Source of the DNA: Crossiella cryophila
GTDB lineage: Bacteria; Actinomycetota; Actinomycetes; Mycobacteriales; Pseudonocardiaceae
Reading direction: 5' to 3'
Assembly: GCF_014204915.1 (NCBI RefSeq)
Contig: NZ_JACHMH010000001.1
Coordinates: 6,039,501-6,103,500 of the forward strand
DNA length: 64,000 nt
Below are positions 51,750-60,403 of the stretch, in pieces. Numbering within the stretch: position 1 is the stretch's first letter; the number at the start of each line of letters is the position of its first letter. Below the pieces are notes generated by a model. It was not told where the DNA came from. It ran no database searches and saw only the letters and a list, made by a program, of their open reading frames with translations. The translations under genes were made by a program, and so were the position numbers.

Positions 51750-53345
51750 TCAGAAGGGCCGCTTGACCACCAACCGGTCTTTCTGGGCCAGCTGGCCGTC
51801 GCGGAAGCAGTAGCGGAACGCCTCGGTGCGGTTGCCGGGCAGCTCGGAGCCGTCCACGTAGTAGTACCGGCAGCGCATGCCCTCGGGCGGCGGGCCCGCC
51901 TGGTCGCTGATCCGCAGCTCAGCCCCTGAACTGGCCTCGCCGAAGCGTTCGATCACGACCTGCTCGGTCTCGCCGATCCTGGCCTCGTCGAAGCGCTCCG
52001 CCGCCAGCATCTCGCCGTTGCGGATGACCATCCAGATGACGGACCCGATGAAGGAGAACATGCTGAACATGACCAGTCCGACAATGGTCACGCCGATGAG
52101 CACCGGGCGGTGCCGGATGGTCCGCATCAGGGTGCTGACCTCGGTGCGGGCCAGCGGATGGGTGGCGGGCGCGGTGGTCGGCGGGGCGTCGAGGTCCTCC
52201 TCGGGCTCGGCGGCGGGCTCACCGTGGAAGGGCAGCACCGCGGCCACCCGGAACCCGCCGTCGGCGGTGTGCGCGGCGTGCAGCACACCCCCGGCCAGCC
52301 GCACCCGTTCCCGCAGCCCGGTCAGCCCCTGCCCGCTGCCACCGCCCCGCGGCGGTGCGGTGGCCAGGGTGTTGACCACCTCGATGATCACCGCGTCGGA
52401 CTCGTAGTTGAGCCGGACGGTGACCGCGCCGCCGGGGGCGTGCCGCAGCGCGTTGGTCAGGCCCTCCTGGGCGACCCGGTAGATCGCGTTCTCGATCGGC
52501 CTTGGCAGCGGCACCGGCTGGCCGGTCTGGGCCTGGCTGACCCTGGCGCCGCTGGTGCGCGCGGATTCCAGCAGTTCGGGCAGCTGGTCCAGGCGGCGGG
52601 CGTGCATCGGCACGTCCTGGCTGTCCTGGCCGAGGACACCGATGATCTCGCGCAACTCCTCCATGGCCCGCCGTGCGGTGTCGTGCAGGATCCCGGCCGC
52701 CTCGGCCTGCGCCGGGTCCTGGCTGGCGGCCAGTTTGAGCCCGCCCGCCTGCAGGGAGATCAGGGTGAGGTGGTGGCCGAGGCTGTCGTGCATGTCCACC
52801 GCGATCCGGGTGCGTTCCCGGATCCGCGCCTCGGCGACCAGCGAACGGCGTTCCCGCTCCAGGTACACCGCTCGTTCCCGCAGCGCCTCCACCAGCAGGG
52901 TCCGCCGGGCGCTGCTGCGGCCGAGCACCGCGGGCAGCAGCACGAACCACAACGTCATGATCACGTTGAGGCCCAGGGACATCATGCTGGACACCACGCT
53001 CTCCCCGTAGAGCGGGGACACCGCGGCGGCCACCGCGAAGTGGCCGAGGGAGGCGGCGAGCAGCTTGTGCAGCGGCCCGATCCGCCTGCCCGCGGCGTAG
53101 GCCAGCGGGATGCCCACCGCGCCCACGCCGAGCGCGCCCACGACCAGCGCGCTGGCCGGGAAGCGACGGCGCAGGAACAGCGAGACCGCGGTGAAGGTCA
53201 CGGCCGGGATGGCGATCTCCGGTGGCATCGGCCAGGGCGGCAGCACCAGCACGGAGATCCCGACGAGTACGTAGAGCGCGATCTCCAGGATCCACTGCTG
53301 CCAGCCGGAGATGCCCAGCCATGGCTGCCGGGCAGTGGTGTCCAT
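51750..53345 (-). CDS. Sensor histidine kinase with extra C-terminal membrane helix and exported domain
   Basis: 531 residues. N-terminal membrane region (about 15-155, five or six helices), HisKA_3 with the acceptor in RIAVDMHDSLGHHLTLISL, ATPase domain AIYRVAQEGLTNALRHAPGG and GGSGQGLTGLRERVRL. Normal kinases of this class end near residue 385. Here a linker, a membrane helix (VLIGVTIVGLVMFSMFSFIG, about 415-435) and a ~90-residue domain follow (ARIGETEQVVIERFGEASSG, GMRCRYYYV, EAFRYCFRDG), which should lie outside. The same domain is encoded separately at 50483-50878. The extension may be a second, extracellular sensor. Confidence 0.93.
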   Translation of the reverse strand: MDTTARQPWLGISGWQQWILEIALYVLVGISVLVLPPWPMPPEIAIPAVTFTAVSLFLRRRFPASALVVGALGVGAVGIPLAYAAGRRIGPLHKLLAASLGHFAVAAAVSPLYGESVVSSMMSLGLNVIMTLWFVLLPAVLGRSSARRTLLVEALRERAVYLERERRSLVAEARIRERTRIAVDMHDSLGHHLTLISLQAGGLKLAASQDPAQAEAAGILHDTARRAMEELREIIGVLGQDSQDVPMHARRLDQLPELLESARTSGARVSQAQTGQPVPLPRPIENAIYRVAQEGLTNALRHAPGGAVTVRLNYESDAVIIEVVNTLATAPPRGGGSGQGLTGLRERVRLAGGVLHAAHTADGGFRVAAVLPFHGEPAAEPEEDLDAPPTTAPATHPLARTEVSTLMRTIRHRPVLIGVTIVGLVMFSMFSFIGSVIWMVIRNGEMLAAERFDEARIGETEQVVIERFGEASSGAELRISDQAGPPPEGMRCRYYYVDGSELPGNRTEAFRYCFRDGQLAQKDRLVVKRPF

Positions 53346-53360
53346 CTGAGCAGTCTAGTT

Positions 53361-54116
53361 TCAGCGCAGGTCGGCGGTGGCGTTGCGGCCCACCGCGATG
53401 ACCAGGGGGCCGCCGATGGCCAGCACCGTGATGGTGATCGCCTGCCACAGCGGCAGGGCGCCGTCGTGGAAGAGCCGGGCGAAGGCGGCGTTGACGTTGA
53501 GCCAGGACAGGATGTCGGCGGCCAGCGGGGACAGGGTGGCCAGGCCGTGCACGGCGCTGAGCACGAACGGCACCGCGATCGCGATGAGCAGGCTGAACAG
53601 CACGCTGCGGGTGGCCGCGCCGAGGGCGAAACCGAAGGCGTAGCTCAGCAGCAGGCTGCCGAAGCCCTCCAGCAGCAGCCCGTCCAGCCGGGCCAGGTTC
53701 TGTCCGTCGAGTGCGGCGAAGGCCGCGGTGGTGATCCCGCCCAGTGCGGTGGCCAGGCCGAAGCCGAGCACGCCGGCCAGCAGCGCGGTCAGCGCCTGGG
53801 CGCTGAACCAGCGGCCGCGGTCGGAGCTGACGCCCAGCACCACGGCGACACCGCGCCGGGCCCAGGGGTCGACCGCGAGCACCGCCCCCGCGACCGGGGC
53901 GAGCAGCACCAGCAGGCCCAGGTAGAGGGCGAGTCCGGTGGTCTGGGTGTCCGGGGTGAGCGCGGTGATGTTGGCCAGCACGGTGCCGAGCACGACGGTG
54001 CCGGCCACCGCGGGCAGCAGCAGTGCGATCAGCCCGGCGCGGTGCGCCCGGAGTGCGCCGAGGTGGGTCTTGACCAGCCGGGGCAGGCCGATGGGCGTGG
54101 GGGTCAGGGTGGTCAT
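53361..54116 (-). CDS. ABC-2 type transporter permease
   Basis: 251 residues with about six membrane helices (GLIALLLPAVAGTVVLGTVL, LALYLGLLVLLAPVAGAVLAV, and others). Its start overlaps the ATPase gene by 4 bp (ATGA) and the kinase follows 15 bases after its stop. With the ATPase it forms an exporter of the kind tied to antimicrobial-peptide or antibiotic sensing by a two-component system. Substrate unknown. Confidence 0.88.
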   Translation of the reverse strand: MTTLTPTPIGLPRLVKTHLGALRAHRAGLIALLLPAVAGTVVLGTVLANITALTPDTQTTGLALYLGLLVLLAPVAGAVLAVDPWARRGVAVVLGVSSDRGRWFSAQALTALLAGVLGFGLATALGGITTAAFAALDGQNLARLDGLLLEGFGSLLLSYAFGFALGAATRSVLFSLLIAIAVPFVLSAVHGLATLSPLAADILSWLNVNAAFARLFHDGALPLWQAITITVLAIGGPLVIAVGRNATADLR

Positions 54117-54826
54117 CCGGCTTTCCTCAGCTCCGCGTCGTGGGCCTGCAGGTACAGCTCTTCGAGGCTGGCGCCGGCGGCGCGCAGCACCTTGATCGAC
54201 TCATCCAGCACGATCCGGCCTTCCCGGATGAGCACGACGCGGTCGACGTAGGTCTCCAGGGCGAGCAGGTCGTGGCTGGAGACGAGCACGGTGGCCCCGG
54301 CCAGGGCGCGTTCGGCCAGGGTGTCGCGGACGAAGCGCTGGGCTACCGGGTCCAGGCCGTTGGTGGGTTCGTCCAGCATCAGCACCGGCCGTTCACCAAG
54401 CAGTGCGAGTCCGAGGGCCAGGCGCTGGCGCATGCCCAGGGAGTAGGTGCGGATGCGGTCCCCGGCGGCCTTGGTCAGATCGACGCGGGCGAGCATCTCC
54501 TCGGCGGCGTGCGCGGGCAGGCCGAGCAGGTCGGCGATGAGGGTGGCGGCCAGGCGGCCGGTCCAGTTGGGCGGCAGCGCGGAGGCGTCCAGGGAGCTGC
54601 CCACGACCCGCCCGACCGAGGGGTAGTCCCGGACGTTCTTGCCGAGTACGAGCAGCCGGCCGGCGTCGGGCCTGGCCAGCCGCAGCGCACTGCGCATCAG
54701 GGTGGTCTTGCCCGCGCCGTTGTGCCCGACCAGTGCGGTGACCTGTCCGGGCGCCGCGGCGAAGGACACCCCGTCCAACACCGTGCGGCGCCCGAACCGC
54801 TTGCTGACGTTCTCTGCCTCAAACAT
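54113..54826 (-). CDS. ABC transporter ATP-binding protein
   Basis: 237 residues. Walker A GHNGAGKTTL, Q-loop region SSLDASALPPNW, signature YSLGMRQRLALG (degenerate LSGGQ, typical of DrrA/BcrA-type exporters), Walker B VLMLDEPTNGLDP and the H-loop in VLVSSHDLLAL. First gene of the operon ATPase-permease-kinase-regulator. The region upstream (54827-54901) carries two similar segments, GGTCACTTCGTCTG and TGACCTTCGTCTGG, that could be regulator-binding sites. Confidence 0.92.
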   Translation of the reverse strand: MFEAENVSKRFGRRTVLDGVSFAAAPGQVTALVGHNGAGKTTLMRSALRLARPDAGRLLVLGKNVRDYPSVGRVVGSSLDASALPPNWTGRLAATLIADLLGLPAHAAEEMLARVDLTKAAGDRIRTYSLGMRQRLALGLALLGERPVLMLDEPTNGLDPVAQRFVRDTLAERALAGATVLVSSHDLLALETYVDRVVLIREGRIVLDESIKVLRAAGASLEELYLQAHDAELRKAG

Positions 54827-54901
54827 GACACCAAGGTAGAAAAGCGCAGGTCACTTCGTCTGTTGCCCAAAGTCGAGCCGATCGCTGACCTTCGTCTGGG
54901 C

Positions 54902-55879
54902 TTAACGGGTGATCGGCAGCGTGGCGGGCAGACCAAAGGCGGTGATCAGCTTCGCCTCGAAGGTGACCACCTCGGCGACCAGCCCGTCCTCCACCCGCAG
55001 CACGTCAAGGGCGACCGCGGTGTACTCGGTGGCGCCGGGCTTGAGCACGTAGTTGGCCAGCGCGGGCTGCCGGTTGACCCAGGTGGGCAACGCGGTCCAC
55101 TGGCCCCAGGAGTCGGCGCCGCCGGGCATGACGGCGCTCCACTGGCTGATGAGTTCCTCCCGGCCGCTGGCGAAGAACGGGTGCGGCGGCATCGTGTGCA
55201 GCGCGTCGGCGTGCAGGAGTTCGGCCATCGCGGCCATGTCGGCGGATTCGGTGGCGGCGATGAAGCGGGCCAGGATGTCGCGTTCCTCGGCGGAGGGTTC
55301 GGCTGGCACGGTCCAGTCCGCGCGGCGCCGGGGCAGGTGTTCCTTGAGGGTGGCGCGGGCGCGCTGCAGGGCGCTGTTGGCCGAGGCGACGGTGGTGTCC
55401 AGGGCCTTGGCGGTCTCGGCGGCGGCCCAGCCGAGCACGTCCCGCAGGATCAGCGCCGCCCGCTGGCGGGGCGGCAGGTGCTGGAGCGCGGTGAGGTAGG
55501 CCAGCTCGATGGTCTCCCGCGCCACCACCACGGCGTCGGGTTCGTCCGCGGCGGGCGCGGCCAGCTCCAGGAGCTGATCCGGGTAGGGCTGGAGCCAGCT
55601 CACCTCACTGGTGGTGGCCGTCTCCGGACCGGCCACCGCGGTCTGCTGCTGAGCTGGCCGCTTGGCGATGGCGTCCAGGGTCGCGTTGGTGGCGATCTTG
55701 TACAGCCAGGCCCGCAAGGTGGCCCGCCCCTGGTAGGTCTCCCGGCGGTGCCAGGCCCGCAGGAAGGTCTCCTGCACGAGGTCCTCGGACTCCTCGAAGG
55801 AGCCGACCATCCGGTAGCAGTGCACCCGCAGCTCGTGCCGGTGCCGTTCGACGAGCTGCCCGAAGTCCTGCTCGTTCAT
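54902..55879 (-). CDS. ECF sigma factor with SnoaL-like C-terminus (SigG-type)
   Basis: 325 residues from ATG at 55879 (MNEQDFGQLVERHRHEL). Region 2: HCYRMVGSFEESEDLVQETFLRAWHRRE, LRAWLYKIATNATLDAI; region 4: LQHLPPRQRAALILRDVLGWAAAETAKALDTTVASANSALQRARATL. The C-terminal ~120 residues are an NTF2/SnoaL-like domain (ERDILARFIAATESADMAAMAELL). This fits the SigG-type (ECF56-like) group, which is self-contained without an anti-sigma gene. Monocistronic by context. Confidence 0.92.
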   Translation of the reverse strand: MNEQDFGQLVERHRHELRVHCYRMVGSFEESEDLVQETFLRAWHRRETYQGRATLRAWLYKIATNATLDAIAKRPAQQQTAVAGPETATTSEVSWLQPYPDQLLELAAPAADEPDAVVVARETIELAYLTALQHLPPRQRAALILRDVLGWAAAETAKALDTTVASANSALQRARATLKEHLPRRRADWTVPAEPSAEERDILARFIAATESADMAAMAELLHADALHTMPPHPFFASGREELISQWSAVMPGGADSWGQWTALPTWVNRQPALANYVLKPGATEYTAVALDVLRVEDGLVAEVVTFEAKLITAFGLPATLPITR

Positions 55880-56033
55880 GGTGGCCACGACGTCCACAAC
55901 GCCTCCCCGTTACGTGCGCCGCTTGTCCGGCGCGTCACCACCTATGACCGGCACACGCCACAAAAGTCATCTCTTCGCAGCTCAACCCCGGTACGACCCG
56001 CCCCAAGCCTGGTCACCGCCCGACCGGCTGTGC

Positions 56034-56882
56034 TCAGACAGGCCGCAACCCGATCGCGGCGAAGGCGGACCGAGGCGCGGGCTCCTCACCACAACTGGCC
56101 GGCGCCGCGGGCAACGCCCGTTCCGCGACCTCCACCAGCCACCTCCGCCCATCCAGATGCTCAACCCGGACCGGCTCATCCTGTTCCTCGAACACCGAGA
56201 GCGCATCCGGATCCAGCTCAGCCAACAACTCCCGCACCGCCAATTCGGCCGCCTGCCCCCGCCGACTCCACGTACTACGCCCCCGCAACCCCACAGTCTC
56301 AACCACCCCCTTACGAGCCCCCAACAACGCGGCCTGGGCGATGGCCAGATCAAGCCGCCCGTAGCTGTAGCCCGTGGGCAGCAGCAGTCCCGTTGGCGCG
56401 AACCGATGCCCACCAAGGTGACTGCACTCCCAGATCGAGGGCCGGAACCCCTGATCGAGTTCCTCGGCGATGGGCCGGCCGAGCTGGGTGCAACAGCGAT
56501 CGCGGCGCCCGTTGGTGCAGATCAGGAGCAGGGGTTCGGCGGTGGGTTCACCCAGGTGGGGGTCGGTGAAGTCGAGGTCGAGCAGCTCACGCGGGTCGGC
56601 GAGGGTGGTGGTGTGCAGACTGGTCGCACCGGGCACGGTCCGCGCCAGAAACACCCGCCGCGGCCGATTCGGCTCAGTCCGCCCCGGCGCCCGAACCAGC
56701 AACACCCTGACCCCGGTGCCTTCGCTCCGCCGGATCAACTCGGCCCCTAGCGCCGGATCCAGCCGGCTTTCCAGGAGAGCCTTGCGCCCCCAGGGGCCGG
56801 GCTGTTCCAGGCAAAGCCAGGTCACGGCAGTGGGCGCGGTAGCCGCCACCGGCTCGGCCAGCCACGCCGCGCAGCCGGTCAT
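56034..56882 (-). CDS. Sucrase-ferredoxin-like protein
   Basis: 282 residues from ATG at 56882. A thioredoxin-like [2Fe-2S] protein: CxnC pairs appear as LICTNGRRDRCCTQLG and WECSHLGGHRFAPTG, the iron-sulfur and histidine signature of the Suc_Fer-like/Apd1 family. The N-terminal half has TWLCLEQPGPWGRKALLESRL, also typical. Yeast relatives act in redox-drug tolerance; the bacterial role is unknown. It starts at the left edge of gene-free island 3 and runs away from it. Confidence 0.88.
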   Translation of the reverse strand: MTGCAAWLAEPVAATAPTAVTWLCLEQPGPWGRKALLESRLDPALGAELIRRSEGTGVRVLLVRAPGRTEPNRPRRVFLARTVPGATSLHTTTLADPRELLDLDFTDPHLGEPTAEPLLLICTNGRRDRCCTQLGRPIAEELDQGFRPSIWECSHLGGHRFAPTGLLLPTGYSYGRLDLAIAQAALLGARKGVVETVGLRGRSTWSRRGQAAELAVRELLAELDPDALSVFEEQDEPVRVEHLDGRRWLVEVAERALPAAPASCGEEPAPRSAFAAIGLRPV

Positions 56883-58292
56883 GCGCGCTCCGTGACGGTG
56901 TTCTCGCTGGTCACGACGCCAGTGTGCACTGTTGGCGGCGGGTGGTGGGTGGCGGGCGGCGGTGTCAGACCGGCGTGGTGGCTGTTCGCCCGGCGGCCCG
57001 CGCATCGTCCGCGCATCGCCTCGCGAGGGCCGTCCGCGATGGCTGTGCTTGGTGGCTGTCCGCAGTGGACGGTGGTTGTTCGCGATGGCTGGCCTCAGCG
57101 CGGATTCAGCGCGGCCTCAGCCGGGCGGCGGCGGGGAGCGTCAGCCGGGGGCGCTACGCGGGGGCGCGGGGCGCTGCGAGGTGCGGCGGGTCCGGGCGCG
57201 GGGAGTCTCAGTCTCAGAGGCAGGGCGGGGCAACCGCGGGGCGGAGGGAGGGAACCTGGGCGGGGCGCTGGGGTTGGCGAGCCGTCGCCTCAACCTGGCC
57301 GACCCGGTCGTTGGCCGGTCCCAGCCCCTGCCGCACGGTCGGGCAGCCTGGTCGGGCAAGCGCCAGAGGCGCGGGCGTTCCGGTGCCGCTTCGCTGCTTC
57401 CACCTCAGCGCCTGCCCAGCACCCGGCAGGGTCCTTGCCAGCCTTGCCGCGGCCGGGCCTGCAGTTGGAGCGTGCCTGCCCCCAGTCCGCGATCGCTGCC
57501 CCGACCGGGCTGGCAGACCTACTCGGGCCGGGGGCCTGCCGGGGCCGGGGCCGAGCCCATTGCCGATGGGCCGAGTCGCTTTGCCCGAGCCGCGGGCCCT
57601 GGCCGCTTGCCCTCCGCGCGCGGGCGCTGCCTCTTACCCTTGCTCCTACCTCTGGCCACTGGCGACCGGCCGTTGCCTCCGGTCGTGGCTGGAGCCTGTC
57701 GCGTCCTGCTCCGTCCCGTGCCGGGGTCCGCCGCCGCCACCGTTCCTCTGCGGAACGCAAAAACGGCTGTTTTGGTTGCCTTGGCGTTTGGATCTTGTCG
57801 CTCGATCGGGTTGTTCGCGATCCGGCGCGCCTGTCCGACTATCCGCGACCTAGCGCACCTTACCGCCTCAACCAGCCGAAACCTGCCAGTCCGCCGCACT
57901 TATCCACACCCACCGCATCCCGGGCCTCCACCGAAAGTGTGCCGAACCCTCGCAGAGTCGAATCCCAGCAGCACAGCCGAAGCGCGGCCGAACCGAGAAC
58001 GCTCGCCGCGCACCCCAGCCGCGCCTAACCGCACCCCGCAACCGCGCAACCCAACCACTCAACCCAGCTGCGAAACCGCGCCACGCCAGCCCAGGCAGCA
58101 CCGCCCCGCGCCCGCGCCACACCGCACCGGGCGAGCCGGGCTGGGCCGGACCACGCCAGGCCGGAACCCAACGGCTCAGGCCACACCCGCGCCCCAAGCC
58201 CCGCCGCCAGTCAGCCACTGACCACCAGTCACCCAGCCACCAACCAGCCGCCCATCAACCCCACCCAACAACCCCCACCCCGCAAGCCCTGC
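56883..58292. other. Gene-free island 3
   Basis: About 1.4 kb without a convincing gene. Left of the repeat copy (57714-57811) the + strand is G-rich; right of it, it turns C-rich with many CCGCAACCGC/CACCCAG-like words. All frames give low-complexity Arg/Ala/Pro/Gly sequence. The composition switch at the repeat is sharp. It lies between the sucrase-ferredoxin promoter and the 3' end of the crotonase gene. No RNA gene recognised. Confidence 0.6.
57714..57811 (+). repeat. Dispersed ~90-bp repeat, copy 3
   Basis: Reference copy in plus orientation. Order: GTGCCGGGGTCCGCC, hairpin CGTTCC-TCTGC-GGAACG, then AAAAC-GGCT-GTTTT, GGTTGCCTTGGCGTTTGG, ATCTTGTCGCTCGATCGGG. Translated core RHRSSAERKNGCFGCLGVW. 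Near-identical to copy 2 (35568-35663, opposite strand) and related to copy 1 (660-742). It marks the point where island 3 changes from G-rich to C-rich on the plus strand. Confidence 0.92.
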
Positions 58293-59045
58293 TCAACACC
58301 CCCGCCACCGCGCCTCCCGCTTCTCACTGAACGCCACAGCCCCCTCCCGAGCATCCATCGACGCCGAAACCTTGTGATACCAAGGATCCTGAACCGCGAA
58401 CGCGTCCCGCTCCACCACCGGACGCACGATCTGCTTCACCGCCGCCAACGCCAACGGCGCATTCCGGCCGATCCGCCCCGCCAGCTCCAACGCCACCCCC
58501 AACGCCTCCCCATCAGGCACCACGCGGTTGACCAACCCGTAACCCGCCGCCGCGGCAGCGGGCAGGGGATCGCCGGTGAGCAGGAGTTCCATCGCGATGT
58601 GGTGGGGGAGGTGTTGGGGGAGGCGGGTTACGCCGCCTTCTCCGGCTATCAGGCCTCGTTTGACTTCGGGGAGGCCGAAGTGGGCGGATTGGGCGGCGAT
58701 GATGAGGTCGCAGGACAGGGCCAGTTCGAAGCCGCCTGCCACGGCGTAGCCCTCGACGGCGGCGAGCAGGGGTTTGGTTAGGGGGCGGCGGGTCAGGCCG
58801 GCCAGGCCGTACTCGCCGACGATGGGGATGTCCTCGCCCGCGGCGAAGGCGCGGAGGTCCATGCCGGAGCAGAAGTGGCCGCCCGCGCCGTGCAGGACCC
58901 CGGCCGTCAGGGCGGGGTTGGACTCGAGGTGGTCCAGGGCGGCGCTGAGGGCGAGGCCGGTGGCGTGGTTGATGGCGTTGCGGGCTTGGGGGCGGTTGAG
59001 GGTGATGATCAGGACGGTGTCGGCGGTCTCGGTGTTGACGGTCAT
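58293..59045 (-). CDS. Enoyl-CoA hydratase/isomerase (crotonase) family protein
   Basis: 250 residues from ATG at 59045, overlapping the P450 stop (ATGA). Crotonase fold: VLIITLNRPQARNAI, GAGGHFCSGMDLRAF (first oxyanion loop), AVEGYAVAGGFELALSCDLI (second oxyanion loop), GLPEVKRGLIAGEGG. The usual catalytic Glu positions are not clear, so hydratase versus isomerase activity is open. Translation-coupled to a cytochrome P450, suggesting a shared lipid or polyketide-like substrate. Confidence 0.9.
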   Translation of the reverse strand: MTVNTETADTVLIITLNRPQARNAINHATGLALSAALDHLESNPALTAGVLHGAGGHFCSGMDLRAFAAGEDIPIVGEYGLAGLTRRPLTKPLLAAVEGYAVAGGFELALSCDLIIAAQSAHFGLPEVKRGLIAGEGGVTRLPQHLPHHIAMELLLTGDPLPAAAAAGYGLVNRVVPDGEALGVALELAGRIGRNAPLALAAVKQIVRPVVERDAFAVQDPWYHKVSASMDAREGAVAFSEKREARWRGC

Positions 59046-60223
59046 CGGCTTGTCACCGGGAGGCTCTCCAGTCCGCGCATGACGCGGGAGGGGCGCCAGC
59101 GCAGTTCGTGGTCGGGGGCGGCCAGGCGGATCTCGCCGAGCCGGTGCAGCACCAGGTTCACCGCGAGCGCACCCTCCATTCTGGACAGTGCGGCGCCGAT
59201 GCAGAAGTGCGGGCCGCGGCCGAAGGCCAGGTGGTCGTTGGGGTTTCGGGTCAGGTCCAGGCGGTCGGGGTCGGGGAAGTGGGACGGGTCGCGGTTGGCC
59301 GAGCCGATCAGCAGGCTGACGATGTCGCCGGGCTGGATCAGCCGGCCGTGCAGGCGGATGGGTTCGGTGGCCACCCGGAAGGTGGCGTCGCGGACCGGGG
59401 AGTCGTAGCGCAGCAGCTCCTCCAGGCCGGTGCCGATCAGGGCCGGGTCCGCGCGCAGTGCCTGGAGCTGGTCGGGGTGGCGGAGCAGGGCGAGCAGGCC
59501 GTTGCCGATGAGGTTGACGGTGGTGTCGTGGCCGACCAGCAGCAGCAGGTACGCGGTGCCGAGTAGTTCTTCCTCGGTGAGCTGTTCCCGTGCGCCGACC
59601 AGGGCGCCCAGCAGGTCGAGTTCGCCGGTGGGGTGGTGGCGTTTGTGTGCGATGAGTTCGGTGAGGAAGGTGCGGAGCCGGGCGTCGGTGCGCTGGCCCG
59701 CGGTGGGCACCACGGTGTTGGTGAGCATGGTGCGGGTGGTGGGGGTGTTGAGGTGTTCGGGTACGCCCAGGATGGTGCAGATCAGGGTGAAGGTCAGGGG
59801 GAGCGCGAACTCGCCGATGAGGTCGACGCCGGTGTCGGGGTCTAGGCGGTCGAGCAGGTCCTCGGCGGTGTGCTGGACGAAGGGTTCCAGTGCGGCGATC
59901 CGGCGGGGCAGGAACGCGGTGCTGACCAGGCGGCGCAGCCGGGTGTGCTCGGGTGGGTCGGCGTGCACGAGGTGTTTGTTGAGTCCCTCGGGGCCCGGCC
60001 GGTAGCCGGGGACGGTGTCGGGGTTCTTGCTCAGGCGTTCGTCGCCGAGCAGGGCGCGCACGTCGTCGTGGCGGGAGATGTGCCAGATGGTGCGGCCGTC
60101 GCGTTTGCGTTCGGCGAAGACCGGGGCGTGCTCGCGCAGCCAGCGGAAGTACGGGTAGGGATCGCTGGCCCGGCTGGCCAGCAGCTCGGCGGGTGGGGCC
60201 GCCTGCACCAGGACGTCGGTCAT
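59042..60223 (-). CDS. Cytochrome P450
   Basis: 393 residues from ATG at 60223 (MTDVLVQAAPPAELL). P450 landmarks: I-helix LLLLVGHDTTVN (oxygen-activating Thr), ExxR in LEELLRYDSPV, and the heme loop FGRGPHFCIGAALSR with the Cys ligand. HADPPEHTRLRRLV is the usual actinomycete C-helix. Soluble class I enzyme needing ferredoxin and reductase from elsewhere. Coupled to the crotonase gene downstream. Divergent from the PPOX flavoprotein gene. Confidence 0.95.
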   Translation of the reverse strand: MTDVLVQAAPPAELLASRASDPYPYFRWLREHAPVFAERKRDGRTIWHISRHDDVRALLGDERLSKNPDTVPGYRPGPEGLNKHLVHADPPEHTRLRRLVSTAFLPRRIAALEPFVQHTAEDLLDRLDPDTGVDLIGEFALPLTFTLICTILGVPEHLNTPTTRTMLTNTVVPTAGQRTDARLRTFLTELIAHKRHHPTGELDLLGALVGAREQLTEEELLGTAYLLLLVGHDTTVNLIGNGLLALLRHPDQLQALRADPALIGTGLEELLRYDSPVRDATFRVATEPIRLHGRLIQPGDIVSLLIGSANRDPSHFPDPDRLDLTRNPNDHLAFGRGPHFCIGAALSRMEGALAVNLVLHRLGEIRLAAPDHELRWRPSRVMRGLESLPVTSR

Positions 60224-60403
60224 CTGCGCGTCGGCGCCTTTCGCTCCTGCGATCGACCCCGAGGCGGGTCCGCTCTCCCCGATCGAAACCCATCCGGGCG
60301 GCACTGCGGCGCAAGATCACCCGATCTCGTGGTGATCGCCGCAGTGGACTTGCGGGCGAAATCGGCGCGTGCCATCCGATCATCCGCGACTAGCCTGGGC
60401 GGC

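Noticed and set aside
56892-58221. Long plus-strand frames (378 and 429 codons) in gene-free island 3
   Set aside because: Low-complexity composition in all frames and no family match; the only shared part is the dispersed repeat core.
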